Shown here: one piece after another, positions 1 through 13,700 of the stretch
Layout: the number at the start of each line of letters is the position of its first letter
How positions within the stretch are numbered: position 1 is the stretch's first letter
NCBI GenBank assembly: GCA_963989385.1
Contig: OZ022515.1
Span: 5,054,803 to 5,118,802 of the forward strand
DNA length: 64,000 nt
Reading direction: 5' to 3'
Source: Ctena decussata
Lineage: Eukaryota > Mollusca > Bivalvia > Lucinida > Lucinidae
The notes under the pieces: model-generated
What the model was told of the DNA's origin: nothing
What the model saw: only the letters and a program-made list of their open reading frames with translations
Database searches by the model: none
Translations under genes and position numbers: made by a program

Positions 1-300
1 ATATGTCCTATTATTTTATGATATCAGAGGGTACTTTGAGATATCTTTGAGATATCTATGTAGATATCTCAAAGTCAAAGTTTATCTGAAACTACTGGTA
101 CCTCAAAGTAAATTTTCTGTCCCAGAAAATTTACTTTGAGATACCAAAAGCTTGATATACATGTATGCAGTTAAATTGTAAAGAAAAAAAGGAAATATTG
201 CCCAACTATATTTTTAGGTACAGGCAAATATCGATATCTCAAAGTCAAATTTCATCTCAAAGTATTGCTATCTCAAAGTAATTTTTTTTTTGGTCTCAGA
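1..300. repeat. Region of repeated TCTCAAAGT words with hairpin
   Basis: GATATCTCAAAGT and its reverse complement recur at about 50, 65, 105, 140, 240 and 270. Bases 100-146 form a hairpin: GGTACCTCAAAGTAAATTTT pairs with its complement across a TCCC-centred loop. No coding signal was seen. Confidence 0.6.
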
Positions 301-460
301 AACAATTGCAGCTATTTTCAAAGGACAAGAATTTGCTCCTTTAGGGAGCAAAAGCAAATTCTTCTTTCAGAGTAGCTCCCATTAAAATGAGAGAGTTGAA
401 AAGTTCCAAATGGCGGCCACTCAAGAAGACAGTACCCTTTCATTCGCTTTTGAAACATTT

Positions 461-616
461 TTAGCTCACCTGTACAAAAGTACAGAGAGCTATTGTTGTC
501 ACTTGGACGTCAGCGTTGGTGTGGGCGTCACACTTTAAAGTTTTACGTTAAAGTTTCTTTATGTGATTGGCAAAGCACTGCAGGTGAGCTATCCTGTACG
601 GGGACAGGTCTTGTTA
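461..616 (+). mobile_element. Short AGCTCACCTG element
   Basis: It begins TTAGCTCACCTG, carries the inverse CAGGTGAGCT near its end, then a hairpin (CCTGT...ACAGG) and CTTGTTATTTT. The same ends flank the much longer elements at 20035-22515 and 25590-27535. A reverse copy is at 1295-1450. Confidence 0.65.
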
Positions 617-777
617 TTTTCTCTTCGAAAACAATCCCACGAACCCAGATTATTTTGACATAGTATACACTGGTTTGAAGATATATTATATACAGTGACA
701 GAATACAACTTCTATGAACAGGATGTGATGGAGGCTTTTGACATAATTAGGGGATAACTGTATTCAAAATTCTCATT

Positions 778-1190
778 TGGGGAGGTAAGTCGTCGGTTTT
801 ATGGTCGGAAATTTTGTTTTACGGCGACGTGCCAGTGGAGCCGTAAAACGCAATTTGCGACCATAAACCAACGATTTACCTCCCCAAATGACAATTTTCG
901 ATACAATTATCCCCATTCTAATGCACTTTTACATATTTTCACCTCTTAAAGTGTACTAATGTGCATCCAAAGAAAACGCTTTCAGCAACGTTAAACCAAA
1001 CGCCAGCCAATGAGAAGTGGCATTTTATTATGACGTAGGGCTTGCGACAGCATATCACAGGATATACTGCCGCAAATTTTTGATGTTATCCAATCAGACG
1101 TCACGTTATATTCGTAAGTGCATTAGAATTGACAATTATCCTATGATTCGGAAGAAGTTCAATATAGAAATATGCATCTGTTGCTGTTGC
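778..1190. repeat. Foldback-containing interspersed repeat
   Basis: Bases 778-893 fold back on themselves (GGGGAGGTAAGTCGTCGGTT pairs with the right half ending in TTTACCTCCCC), with a loop rich in CGTAAAAC. The following ~280 bp recur at 16875-17115 and, in part, at 14265-14530. Confidence 0.65.
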
Positions 1191-1294
1191 ATTAAGTTTG
1201 ATAAGGTTTATTTATATTCCCCACAATAAGCTTATAGATTATTTCCGATTGGTATACATGTGTATATTGACCAGTGCTTTTTAAAAATTAGATA

Positions 1295-1450
1295 ATAAGA
1301 TCTGTCCCCATACAGGATAGCCCGCCTGCAGTGCCTTGCCCATCACATAAAAAAACTTTAACGTAAAACTTTAAAGTGTGATGCCCATGCCCACTCCGAC
1401 GCCAAAGTGACAACAATAGCTCTCCCTGTACTTTCGTACAGGCGAGCTAA
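1295..1450 (-). mobile_element. Reverse copy of the short AGCTCACCTG element
   Basis: About 150 bp that are the reverse complement of 461-616 with scattered mismatches (shared CACTTTAAAGTTTTACG segment and both termini). With 461-616 it forms an inverted pair about 1 kb apart. Confidence 0.65.
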
Positions 1451-1461
1451 ACAGGGGTAGC

Positions 1462-1622
1462 GGGGATATTTTAGGGATAATTTTCCTTATTTTTCCATAA
1501 AAACATACATTGTGACCCTTCATTAGAACCGTCTCACCGAGAAGGTTCTAATGAGGGGTCACAAGGTATGTTTTTCGTTGAGAGATAAGTAAAATTATCT
1601 CTGAATTATCCCTGTTACTCTT
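1462..1622. repeat. Foldback element, ATTAGAACC family, copy 1
   Basis: GTGACCCTTCATTAGAACC pairs with GGTTCTAATGAGGGGTCAC around GTCTCACCGAGAA. The outer arms (GGGATAATTTTC and AATTATCCCTG) also pair. Other copies are at 2365-2522 and 17120-17745. Confidence 0.7.
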
Positions 1623-1676
1623 TTTATCTGGACCTGTTACCCCTTCTTATCTTGACCTCTGAATTATATCTTACAG

Positions 1677-1783
1677 GATTGGACGGCAGGTTTTGTTCTA
1701 GTCATGCACTCTCTACCTGTGTGGACAGCTATTTTACCTACGATGGGCAAAATGACAGGGTCAGGAAGGTTGAGTCGCAACAT
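1677..1783 (+). CDS. SLC6-like exon: TM6
   Basis: This 107-nt exon follows TTACAG and ends before GTAAGT (phase 0 in, phase 2 out). It encodes 35 residues starting DWTAGFVLVMHSLP. W at residue 2 and SL at residues 11-12 take the positions of the W and SL in SLC6 TM6. The usual SYN.F motif of the loop is replaced by MGKMTGSG. The upstream junction cannot be confirmed because the preceding exon is outside the window. Confidence 0.75.
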
Positions 1784-4700
1784 GTAAGTTTTTATCTGGC
1801 ATGCAATTAGCAGAAAGTGAGGCATAGGTTTTACTTTTCCAGTGTGCATGTTGTCCTTGGTTGCGGTTACACTGTGAAATTTTGTTGAGTCTCTAAAAGT
1901 CTAAGAGCTGTTGGAAATCTTAGTCTTACGAGATGTTGATGTTTTTTCCCAACGGGTGAAAGATTTGTGAAAAATCGCATTGCTAGTGTCTAAGCACGCA
2001 AGTTCACACCTTGATTTACATCTGTTGGCACCTCTTCCGAATAGTCCTGTATGATATTTTATTCTAACATTATGGTAAAGTTTTTTCCATCATGTGAAAA
2101 TTTGTGATAAAACACGTTGCTAATGTCTTGGCATTCAGATTCACACCTTGATTCTTTTTCTGTCAATGCCCACCTCAAACTAGTCCTTTATGATATTCTC
2201 TGTAGTCTCTGTATTCATTAGGGTCATGATATTTGGTGCACACTTACATCTGAAAAAGAGCAGTTATCATGGCTATTCACTGTTGAATTTGACATATATT
2301 TACGCCATATATGCCAGCAGAGCTCCTGATAAGATGGCAGTTTAAGAATAAATCTAAGATAATTTTTTGTATTTCAGTTAAATTTTCTTATTTCTGAATG
2401 AAAAAATGTTGTGACCCCTCTGATTAGAACCGTCTCAGTGAGATGGTTCTAATATAGGGTCATAACATGGGTTTTCGGGGAGAAATATGGGAATTATCTC
2501 AAAATTATCCCTGTTACTCCTTATCTAGAGCATTGTGCAATATATATATATATATATGTCAAGGATGTAATGGTATGTTTACATTTACATGAAAGGGAAT
2601 GCAGCTGGCTTCAGCCATCTACCTATGACTTTTAACTTGTATTCTACAATTCACTGACCTTATTATACATTTCTATATCTACATCATTGGAAGATGATAT
2701 TTTATAAGAGTCTAGCTTTCAGTAGGCTCTGTCTGTTGTCATATGAGCCTTTCTAAATATGCAGTGCCCATTGAAGCTTAAAAAGAATAAAACAGTATCT
2801 TTTTATCTGCAGATCGTGGTTATTGGTTGTGTTAGTTTATGCTGCCACTTGTCAGCTGCCACAGTTAACAATGGCACCATATATTGGTAACCTGTTTGAA
2901 ATGGGAACCAACCTGAAATATAATATTAGAGGTAAGGATAGGCATTAGAGGTACTAAAGGCCCAGCAATAGACACATTTAAGTTCAGCAATGATAGAGGC
3001 ATTAAAAGTAAGGTTAGGCATTAGAGGTACTAAAGGCCCAGCAATAGACGTGTTTAAGTTCAGCAATAAGAGAGGCATTTAAGGTTCAGCAACAGAGGTA
3101 TTAAAACTCAGCAATAGAGGTAATGAAGAGCAACAGAGGTATCTTAAAGTTTTAGAATTAGAGGTAATGATCCGCATGAGAAGTATTAAAGTTACAGAAT
3201 CAGAGGTAATGATCAGCAGTAGAGGTATTAAAGATTCAGCAGTAAAGGTATTAAAGGTTCAGCATTGGAGGCAATGAAGGTTCAGCATTAGATGTAATAA
3301 AAGATATATGAGCTGCAACACGAGAAAACCAACAAAATGGTTGTGTACCCTGCGCAGACTCAGATCAGCCTGGGCATCTGCCCATTCTGATCAGATTCTT
3401 TGTTGTCTGGATGGAGATAGCTTGGACCCTTAGGTACCTTTTAAGTGCTTTAGCGAAAAGTCTGATCAGTCTGGATGGATGCCCAGGCTGATCCGATTGT
3501 GCGCTGGGTGCACAACCACTTTGTTGGTTTTCTCGTGTTGCAGCTCAGTTATGTTTGGTGCTGGCTTTGTGAAGAGAAAAGACGCTGATCAGCCTTGGCA
3601 CATATGCTTTCTAATCAGAGTTGTCACTTTTTTGTACACACCATCTATTTTAAAGTGATTTATTTTTTGTCAGTTTGGGCATAGGTACAATTCAGTATTT
3701 ACAGTAGACACTCACCTTAAAGACAAACCTTCAGTTTTTAGGACTCACCCCGTCCAATCGAAACGCCGGAAAAGTGGTACGAAAGCAAAATATGTGGTAT
3801 TTTTACGCGGAATTGTGGTCTTTTTGTCAGACTCACGCCATTAAATTTGACAGCAGGTTACGAAAGTCGGAGCCGGGCAGGGTAGCGCAATCGGTAGGGC
3901 ACCTGACTCGTAAGTCAGAGGTCCTGGGTTCGAATCCCGGTCTGGCCACATACTTTCGTTTCTCCTTCCGCTGATTCAAGAAGGGCAGTTGTCAGCTACT
4001 GGCGAAAGTATGTGCACTTAGTACGGGTTAACCGCTTAGGAGGTCTAAGCCTGCCCAGGAATAGTGTGGTTAGGTTAACTGACCGTCCCGACATGACCTT
4101 AGTTGTTTACCGTGGACGTTAAGCATCAAATCAACCAACCAACCAACGAAAGTCGGATGAACTAATATTTAAAAACGGTAAGTGAGTATAACAAATTAGC
4201 CTGCCTGGATCTACATAGATTTTACCAACTGTCGAGACTTCATTTAGTTTAGAAACTACGTTTGTTTGTTGTAACATTCAAAGTGATTTTTGTTTTATAT
4301 ATTTGGCCTTTCACTTAGACATTATTCACATCCTCAAGTTTCGTACTTTTTTAATTTTCATTGAAAAGGGTCACAATGAGTTGGCTAAAGTAGAATTTTA
4401 AACATCTCCATACCATTATCGGGAACAGGATGATGTATTTTTTCTTTTGAAACTGCTTATTTTTCCGTTAGACAAATAAATGTGTATACAATCAGCATAT
4501 CTTTATAGTCTGATCACTTATTTCTGCTCCCATGAACAATCTACAAATCCTAGTGAGAGGCGAAGATTGATCTGTGCTGATGGATGGATGTATTGATTGA
4601 TGAATAATTGGGGATTAACGGTCCTTTATCATATCGCGTCAATAGGTTTACTGAGTAAAGATGTGGCGTAAAGGCTAGAGAAGAACAGAATCAAATCCGA

Positions 4701-7700
4701 GTTCGGAGGAAATTTAAATCAAAGGTGTTAACCCATTGTCCAAAACGACCTGACTCTGAAAATGTAGATATGCATATGTTGTAAGACATATTGTCTCGTG
4801 AAAGGCATCTAATGGAAAGGCCAAATGGGCCACATGCTGTCCACAGCGCCTCCAACTGATACTTTTCGAAAACAGTTCCACTGGACAAAACCGTCAAATC
4901 AACGTTAATCATTGTGGTGACGTTGAATCAACGTTGAATCAGTGCTGATCATGTTCACCGATATGTTCTGTTAGGGTGAAATATATCCATTCACAAATGC
5001 ATATACATTGTGTATGAAGGAAAAAACCGAAGTCAAGAAACTTTATTCATAACGTCTTTAATACTAAATATTGGAGAATTAACCAATTATTTTATTTATT
5101 ATGTATTTACCAAAATATTGGGACACCAACTGGGCACAAAACATTAAATCAACATTGAGCTGACTCCATGTAGTTGACTCAGTGTTGATTTAATGTTGTT
5201 TTAATGTTTTGTGCCTGCTGGGACACATAAATTCAGTATCCTAAAATTCGAACAAGTTAGATTTTACCACCAACAAAGCAGTGTAGATCCTGATCACGCT
5301 AATGCTTTGATCTTTGAACTTGGTCGATACTGTTTGCTCCGGTACTTCTGTCGTCATGACGTTGAATCAATGTTGATTTAACGTTGTTTCGCTTTTATGT
5401 GCCTAGTGGGAATACTTTGGGTCAAAAGGCACACTAAGAAACCCCTGACACAACAGTCTAATCGAAAATGAAAGAAACACGACTTACCTGTTGAACCGTA
5501 ACTACACATCAGTATCCTTGCGTTTTAAAAAAAGGCATACAGTTAGGTATATACATGTAAATATAAATATTGAATATATTTACAAATAACAAAATGACAC
5601 GTAAAGTAATGCATCAATCTATAAAAATGAGAAAGCAACTATGTGTATAAGACTGGGTTCCAATAAAAATGAAAGTATATCAGCACATAAGTAGTGGGCA
5701 GTTAGGCAGCCTGCTAATTCTGGGTTCCAGAAACATGGTGACATAAAGGCCAACTTGAACTTGAACTAATGGAGTTCCATCCTTAATAGGATCACCGTAT
5801 GATATACGTTGTCTTCATGAGTTATGTTGAATACTAATTGTTCTTTTTTGCATACATAAATACGAGGAAGCATTCACTAATTACGCAGCAGGGCAAAATT
5901 ATCTTGTTTATCAGTTCTTATTTTCACTGGGCAGCGTACATAGGGCAGTTACCTCGCGGCTGCAGGCTCAGGGCACTGCTTACATTAGCCTATAGTGAAT
6001 AAACCTTCACAATATCCAGTTTTAATAGGGTCAGTCTCTTGATTATAGCATCAAATGTAATAATGACAACTTTTGATTTGACGTTCAGTTTTCACAATTT
6101 TATAGGCAGGATTACAGACTTAGAGCAGCAGTTACTGAAATGGCCTGAGAAAACGTCAATACTATTACATCTTACACCTGAAAATATGCTGATTGTGTAC
6201 TTATTTATTTGTCTGATGGAAAAAAATAAGCACTTTCCAAAGAAACTGATACCTGTTTATCAGGTGTTACTTTTAATTTTAAAGACTATGCTTCCAATTC
6301 AGTTTCCTCAGTGGAAAATGCATCATCCGGCTCCCGATAATGGTATGAAGATGTTTAAAATTCTACTTAAGCCAACTCATTATGACCCTTCTCAATGAAA
6401 CTTAAAAAAGTACAAAACTGGAGGACGTGAATAAGGTCTAAGTGAAAAGTCGAACATATAAAACAAAAATCACTTTGAATGTTACGACAAACAAACGTAG
6501 TTTCTAAACTAAATGAAGTCTCAACTGTTAGTAAAATCTATGTAGATCCAGACAGGCTAATTCATTATACTCACTCATCATTTTATCAGACTTTTATAAC
6601 CCACTGTCAAGACCAGTGGCGGCGATTCTGACAAAAAGATCACAATTCGGCGTGAAAATACGGCACATCCGGCATTCATACCACTTTTCCGGCGTTTCGA
6701 TTGGACGGGGTGTGACTGGTAGGGTAACTATTCTAGGTGTCCCAATATTTAGAATTTTTACGGTAGTGATAGAACTGTGATGTATTTTATTCTTCTTTTT
6801 CAGGTATAGATGTTGCGTTTAAAACTATGTCAGCGTCATTTGCCAACCTTGGTATACCACACGCATATGCTTTGTTGTTTTATTTAGCCATCTTCTTAGC
6901 TGGTTTAATGTTTTTGGTGAGTATAGTAATTACTTGCAATGAACAAAATTTCTATTGGTCACTTCTTCCATAGACTTAAGCCATATGCAACTTTAGATTG
7001 TTCTAGGTACAGATTATGAAGAACAAATGAACATATTTTCTTGCATTTTACAAGCAGCTCCATCACTTATGCATTTGCAAAAGGATTCACTACAATTAGT
7101 GGCGTTTATAAAGATTTACACAAACATTCAAAGGGAGGTAACTTGAATACTTCATTGTTAAAATTAATACAGGTAAAAATTTCTTGACAGCTGAGTACAG
7201 ATTTCATGTTTATATCATGGAAAACTTTATTTACTTCTGAATTGTCATGGTATTGTGGCAGTTTGATGCAGTTATAGTGCATTTTCAAAACGGTCTATGG
7301 TTAACAAAGAAGGGGCCATAACTCCAGTATTACAATAAAGTTTTAATTACAACATTCACATTCAGTAAGTAGATGACAGCCCTAAATTGTGATAACAATA
7401 ATATCCAAAAATGTTTTTTGAAAATCATGTTTCTGCAAGGTATAAGACAGACCAATTAGAAATTTTGTTGAGTGTATTCCGTTTTTTGCTGGCTTGTATG
7501 AAAACCGGTTGTCCAAAGGTTGTGAGAGCCAATTTGAATTGTCTTTTTCTATTTCTGCCCTTTTTTCCTTTTCCAGTAAACCTGTCAGATCGTGGTCTGC
7601 ACTGTTTGCTTAGATTTATCTCTTTCCTAATACTTGAAATTTATTATGGTACATTCTAATATGATGTTAAGGTTTTCCTCATTGAACTTACAGGAAGTGA

Positions 7701-10700
7701 CATTGTGTGAAAATTTGTGATAATTCACGTTGCTATCATTAAGACTTGCAAATATCATGCGTTGATGACGTTGAATGTAAACAGTTGCTTCTGTCAACAT
7801 CCGCCTCAAAACTAGTCCTTTACATTGATGCAATATACTTGCATTTTCATTTTGTGTAATGTTAGAATCAAAATTATTTGAGCCACGACATGACAAAACC
7901 AACAAAGTGGTTGTGCACCAAGCGAAGACTCAGATAAGCCTGGACATTCGCCTTGTTTGATCAGACTTTTCTCTAAGCATTTAAAGGGTACCTAAGGGTC
8001 TAAGCTGCTTCTATGCGGACAGCGAAGACTCTGAAAGGACTGGGCGGATGCCCAGGTTGATCTGAGGCTGCGCTGGGGGCACAACCACATTGTTGGTTTT
8101 ATCATGTCGTGGCTCATTTTTCATTACCCATGAATTATCGCTGATTAACATGTGTTATTGGGCAGATACGAATCACTCTTGCGTAAGTCAGCTATAAAAT
8201 GGGGCTTTCTCTTTCAAAGCAGTCTCAATCTTACAAGATGGATCCAGATCTTTGAGATTACGTCCATCTTACAAGATGGATCTAGATCTTTTAGATTACG
8301 TCCATCTTACAAGATGGATCTAGATCTTTGAGATTACATCCATCTAACAAGATGGATCTAGATCTTTGAGATTATGCCTGTCTTACAAGATGGATCTAGA
8401 TATTTGAGATTACGTCCATCTTACAAGATGGATCTAGATCTTTGAGATTGTTTTTGAAATTGTAAGCTGGATCTAGATATTTGAGATTGTTTTAAAGCCT
8501 CCTCTTATTATTGATTAAATACTGTACAAAATTCTTGTTTACTTACAGATATTAGCAATGTTTACTATTCTTGACAACCTAGTTGATGGCCTGTGTGGCT
8601 GGGCAGATACGTTCCAAAATCGTAGACGGTGTGTGAACTTCTGTGCAGCATTTGCATTAATTGCAGTTGGAGTAGGAGCTGGTATCCTGCATACAACACA
8701 GGTAGGTTAACTCTGGACCTGCAGAAAGGGAGAGAATTGATTTGGATGGTGAATGTAATGCTCAAGCCATAAAATGGCGAAAAGTTTTGCTATGTCCGTG
8801 TATGCATGTGTATGTGTGTTTGTGTGTTTCAGAAATGTGGCCGGGTCATAACTTCATCCTGGATGGTTGGATTTGAAAAATATAAGGTGTAAATGATCAT
8901 CTTGACAAGAAAATGTGTCACCTCAAAGAATTTTATCACTAGCTGCAAGGTCAATGTCACACTGTGCGCCTAAACTTTATGCATAGGCTGTAGTGGAAAC
9001 AAGTACATTTCTGGCTCATGACAAAGTTCCTGCATGATTGTGAGATTTCACAATTATTTGACACAAATGATCAGCTTGACCAGACGATGTGTCGCGTACA
9101 AGATTCATATGGCTAGCTTGAAGGTCAAGCTCACACAGAGCATATAAACTGTGTGTATTGACTAGTGAAACATATTCTTGTCCAGCCCATAACTTTGTCA
9201 TGCTTTGTGGGATTTCAAAATAATATGGCCTAAATAATTATCATGACAAGACAATGTGTCACAGGCAAGAATTTTGTCAATAGCTGAAAGGTTAAGATCA
9301 CATTGCCCACTTAAATAATTTCCACAGGTTTCAGTGAAATTGTAAGAGTAGACCCCATTTAGGATGAGCACACTTTCAGAGGAAGCTTCTATATCATTTT
9401 CTGGTTGCACCATGTAGCACAGACGGTAGCGCATCTGACTCAAAGGCCAAAGGTCCCAGGTTCGATACCCAGTCTAGCCATTTACTTTTGTTTCTCCCTC
9501 CGCTGATTCAAGAAAGGCAGTCGTCAGTTACTGGTGAAAGTAAGTGACCTAGTACTGGTTAAGCGTTTAGGAGGTCTGCGCCTGCCCAGAAATAGTATGG
9601 TTAGGCTAACTGACCGTCCTGACATGACCTTAGTTGTTTACCGTGGATGTAAAGCAATAAAACAAAAACAACATTTTCCACTCTGCCTCCCTTCCCATTA
9701 GGGATCAGCTGTCAGAAGGAAAGAATTCGCTCCCTTGTGAGTAGATTCTTTTTTTTTTCAAAGAGAGAGCCCCAGGAAGGCAAACAGGAAGTGACATAAC
9801 CGTTCTGAGTGCAAAAGGTTTTGACTAATTTGACTGCTTCTGCATTTTTCTGTTTTAAGGCTGGGTTAAAAATGGATATATCTTCACAATGGCAAATGAG
9901 TCGGGTACATTTATTGCTTATACTTTTCTTATTTTCAGGCTGGGTTGTACTATATTATACTCATGGACCAAAGTGTCTCAAAGCTGTTTTTCATTACAGT
10001 AATACTGTATGGGTTATGTCTTATTGTAGTGTATGGTAAGTTTTCATTAGTAAATTAATTATAGGACAACCATATTTATTTGGTTAGAGAACAGGAGTTT
10101 TTTTTTCTTCCAAAAACAAGCCCAAAATTTAGATCTGCCATAAGACAGATCTAGATCTTAGGCATTGTCATCTTCACAAGCCAAAAGTACTAAGTCCTCT
10201 TCTTTCCTTACATGTGTGTACCCTTGGCTGACTGCCTATTTGTAAATCACATTTTCCACTGTGCTTTGTCATTGGATGCCAGCAATTTCCATAGCATCCC
10301 AATGTCTGGAGGTGTTGAGAGGCTTGAGGAAAACTCAAACCTCTCACCACCTCCAGGCATTGGGCGTTGCTACAAGAGGCCACCAGTACAAATACAGAGT
10401 TCCATACAGTAGATCAAATATCTACAAGGAATCGTTCTTCCCATCCGGCATCCGGTTGTGGAACCAGCTACCAGAGGAATTGACAGCCGCTGAATACCTG
10501 GAGGTCTTCAAGGCAGGGATTCCAGCCGCCATACAGCCCTAAACTCCAAGATGTTTTATCCTGTTTTTATTACGTCCGTTTGGAAAAACGGATTATGTCC
10601 GTTTGGAAAAACGGACGTATTATGTCGTGTTGCTGTCCGTTCGTCAGTACATCCGTCCATCCGTAAACATTCTTGTACAAGCTATAACTCAGTAACCATT

Positions 10701-13700
10701 TGGGATATCTTCATGAAGTTTTATAGGCGTATGTATTAGGTAGGGGGAACATGTCACATATAAGAATGGTTGCTCCCCTTCCTTAGTTTTCAAGTTATGC
10801 CCCTTTGATTTTTTTTTTTACCCTGCAGGTCTTGTACGCATCATAACTACATAACTATTTGGGATATCTTCATAAAACTTCATAGCAATGTGTATGAAGT
10901 CCCAACGATGTGTCGAGCTGAACAATGGTTGCTCTCCCTTGCTTCTTTTCCGAGTTACATCCTTTTACTAGTTCTATTAGACTATTTTTGTGTATACTTA
11001 CCTTGTGCATCCCTTAACTTAACTCGGTAACTGTTTGGAATATCATGATGAAACTTTAAAGCAATGTGCATGATAACAAGATGATGTGTCACATATAAGA
11101 ATCGTTTTCTCCGTTTCTTAATTTTGGAGTATCCTCCCTTTGAATAGTCCGTCCGTAAACATTCTTTTGCGCGCCATAATTCAGTACCCATTTGGGATAT
11201 CTTCATGAAATTTTATAGGCATATGTATTAGGTAGGGGGAACGTGTCCCGTGTAAGAATGGTTGCTTCCCCTTCCTTAGTTTTCAAGTTATGCCTCTTTG
11301 GTTGTTTTTTACCTGCAGGTCTTGTGCGCATCATAACTAGATAACTGTTTGGGATATCTTTATAAAACTTCATAGCAATGTGTATAAAGTCGCAACGATG
11401 TGTTGCGCGCAACATGGGTTGCTCTCCCTTTCTTCTTTTCCGAGTTACATCCCTTTTACTAGTTCTTTTAGACTATTTTTGTGTATACTTATCTTGTGCA
11501 TCCCTTAACTCTGTAGCTGTTTGGAATATCATGATGAAACTTTAAAGCAATGTGCATGATCATAAGATAATGTGTCACATATAAGAATGGTTGCTCCCCC
11601 TTTCTTAATTTTGGAGTAACCTCCCTTTGAATTGTATTTTTAGGATTTTTTCATTCATTCCATATCTCCTTAACCTTTAGAAATATTAGAATGAAACTTT
11701 GTAGGAATGTGCATTATAATGGGTAAATGTATCCTGAGCAAGAACCACAACTCTGGCTTACTTACTGAATTATCTGCCCTAGCATAAATTTCCTTAGATT
11801 AACTGTTTAGAATTTTCTAACACAACTTGATGGTGATGTGATTATTGTCAAGGGAATGTATTAGAACCAAGAATGGTATAGCTAGTATATTTAGTTTACG
11901 AATAACTGCTCTTGTTTGACTATGGCATTACTCAGCTTAGGAGCCACTTCCCCTTGGAAGCTGATTTTTGGTATACTAATAATATTTAACATGTTAAGTA
12001 TTTAAATAATGTTGCCGTCATTAATAACAGAGTGGTTTCCTCTGTTTTTCTGCTGGTCTATCCTTTTGTTAACAGTCTTGTTCATTCTGTAACTCCTTTA
12101 TGACATTAAAACGGGTGTATTATGCGCCGTTTGCGAAGCCCTTGTTTTTCATTGTCATTTCACTTTCAGCAAAACAGAACTTTGGTATAGCTGAAAGAGT
12201 AATTGTCAGTGTTTGGTGTACTGTGTCCACAATTATAACAGCGGTAAGCGATATAATAACAGTACTTATTGTTAGTTTTAGTGTGCTGTGTCCGATATAA
12301 TAACAGCGGTAAGCCAAATAATAATAATAATAATTGTCAGTGTTTGGTGTACTGTGTCTACAATTATAACAGCGGTAAGCTAAATCATACGAAAAATAAT
12401 TATCAGTGTTTGGTGCACTTGTCATTGATTTTAGGGGATAACAACTCAAAATTGTCATTTTGGGAGATACCGTAATGACCCTGAATTTTCGGACAAACAG
12501 GTCTGAGCAAACAGTTTGATCAGGATCTACAACGTTGCCACTCATTAAGCATCATTTGGATACATATATAAAATGCACTTTCTAAGATTTTTTAACAACA
12601 ATTGTCAGATTTTCCGGTGTTCGTAATTTTAGGGTAACTACAGTAAATCGTCAGTTCTATGGAAGTTTTTTTTATACGCCGGTTTTGAAAAAACCAGACG
12701 TATTATGTCCTGGCGCTGTCTGTCGGTCCGTCCGTCGGTCCGTCCGTCAGTCCGTCCGTCTGTCCGTCCGTAAACATTCTTGTACGCGCCTTAGCTCAGT
12801 AACCATTTGGGATATCTTCATGAAATTTTGAAAGCATATGTATTAGGTAGGGGGAACATGTCACGCACAAGAATGGTTGCTCCCCCTTCCTTGGTTTCAA
12901 AGTTATGCCCCTTAGATTGTTTTTTTACCCTACAGGTCTTGTACGCGCCAGAACTAGATAACTGTTTGGGATATCTTCATGAAACTTCATAGCAATGTGT
13001 ATGAAGTCCCAACGATGTGTTGCGTACAACAATGGTTGCTCTCCCTTTCTTTGTTTCTGAGTTACATCCCTTTTAACAGTTCTTGCTGGCTATTTTTGTG
13101 TATATATATGTTGTGCATACATTAACTCGGTAACTGTTTGGAATATCATGATGAAACTTTATAGCAATGTGTATGATCACAAGATTATATGTCGCATATA
13201 AGAATGGTTGCTCCCCCTTTCTTAATTTTGGAATAAACTCCCTTTCCTCCGTCCGTAAATATTCTTATGTGCGCCATTACTCAGTAACCGTTTGGGATAT
13301 CTGTATAAAATTTTGTAGGCATATGTAGTAGGTAGGGGGAATCTATTGCATACAAGAATGGTTGCTTCCCCTTCCTTAGTTTCCAAGTTATGCCCCTTTG
13401 ATTGTTTTTTTACCCTGCAGGTCTTGTGCAGGCCATAACTAGATAACTGTTTGGGATATCTTCATGAAACTTCATAGCAATGTATATGAAGTCTCAACGA
13501 TGTGTCGTGTGCAATAATGGTTGCTCTCCCTTTTTTTGTTTTTGAGTTACATCCCTTTTATTAGTTCTTCTAGGCTATTTTTGTGTATACTTATGTTGTG
13601 CATACATTAACTCGGTAACTGTTTGGAATATCATGAAACTTTATAGCAATGTGCATGATCACAAGATAATGGGTCACATATAAGAATGGTTGCTCCCCCT

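Larger units (their letters stand above)
3743..6716. mobile_element. 3-kb element with ~0.5-kb terminal inverted repeats
   Basis: The left arm 3743-4505 and right arm 6183-6716 are reverse complements with moderate divergence: ends ACCCCGTCCAATCGAAACGC and GCGTTTCGATTGGACGGGGT, inner ends near ACAATCAGCATAT. The left arm is lengthened by a SINE (3871-4145). The interior (4506-6182) shows no transposase or other recognisable coding, only CAACGTTGATT-type palindromes, so the element is probably non-autonomous. It lies in an SLC6 intron. Confidence 0.75.

Noticed and set aside
3871..3950. tRNA-like cloverleaf (anticodon CGT)
   Set aside because: It runs directly into a body shared with other loci, has a repeat tail and 11-bp target duplications, so it is a SINE head rather than a tRNA gene.
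6039..6398. 119-residue plus-strand open frame
   Set aside because: It overlaps the right inverted arm of the 3-kb element and has no family features.
12120..12545. 141-residue minus-strand open frame
   Set aside because: It runs through the GGTAAGC tandem repeat and the end of a modular element; the protein shows only the repeat periodicity.
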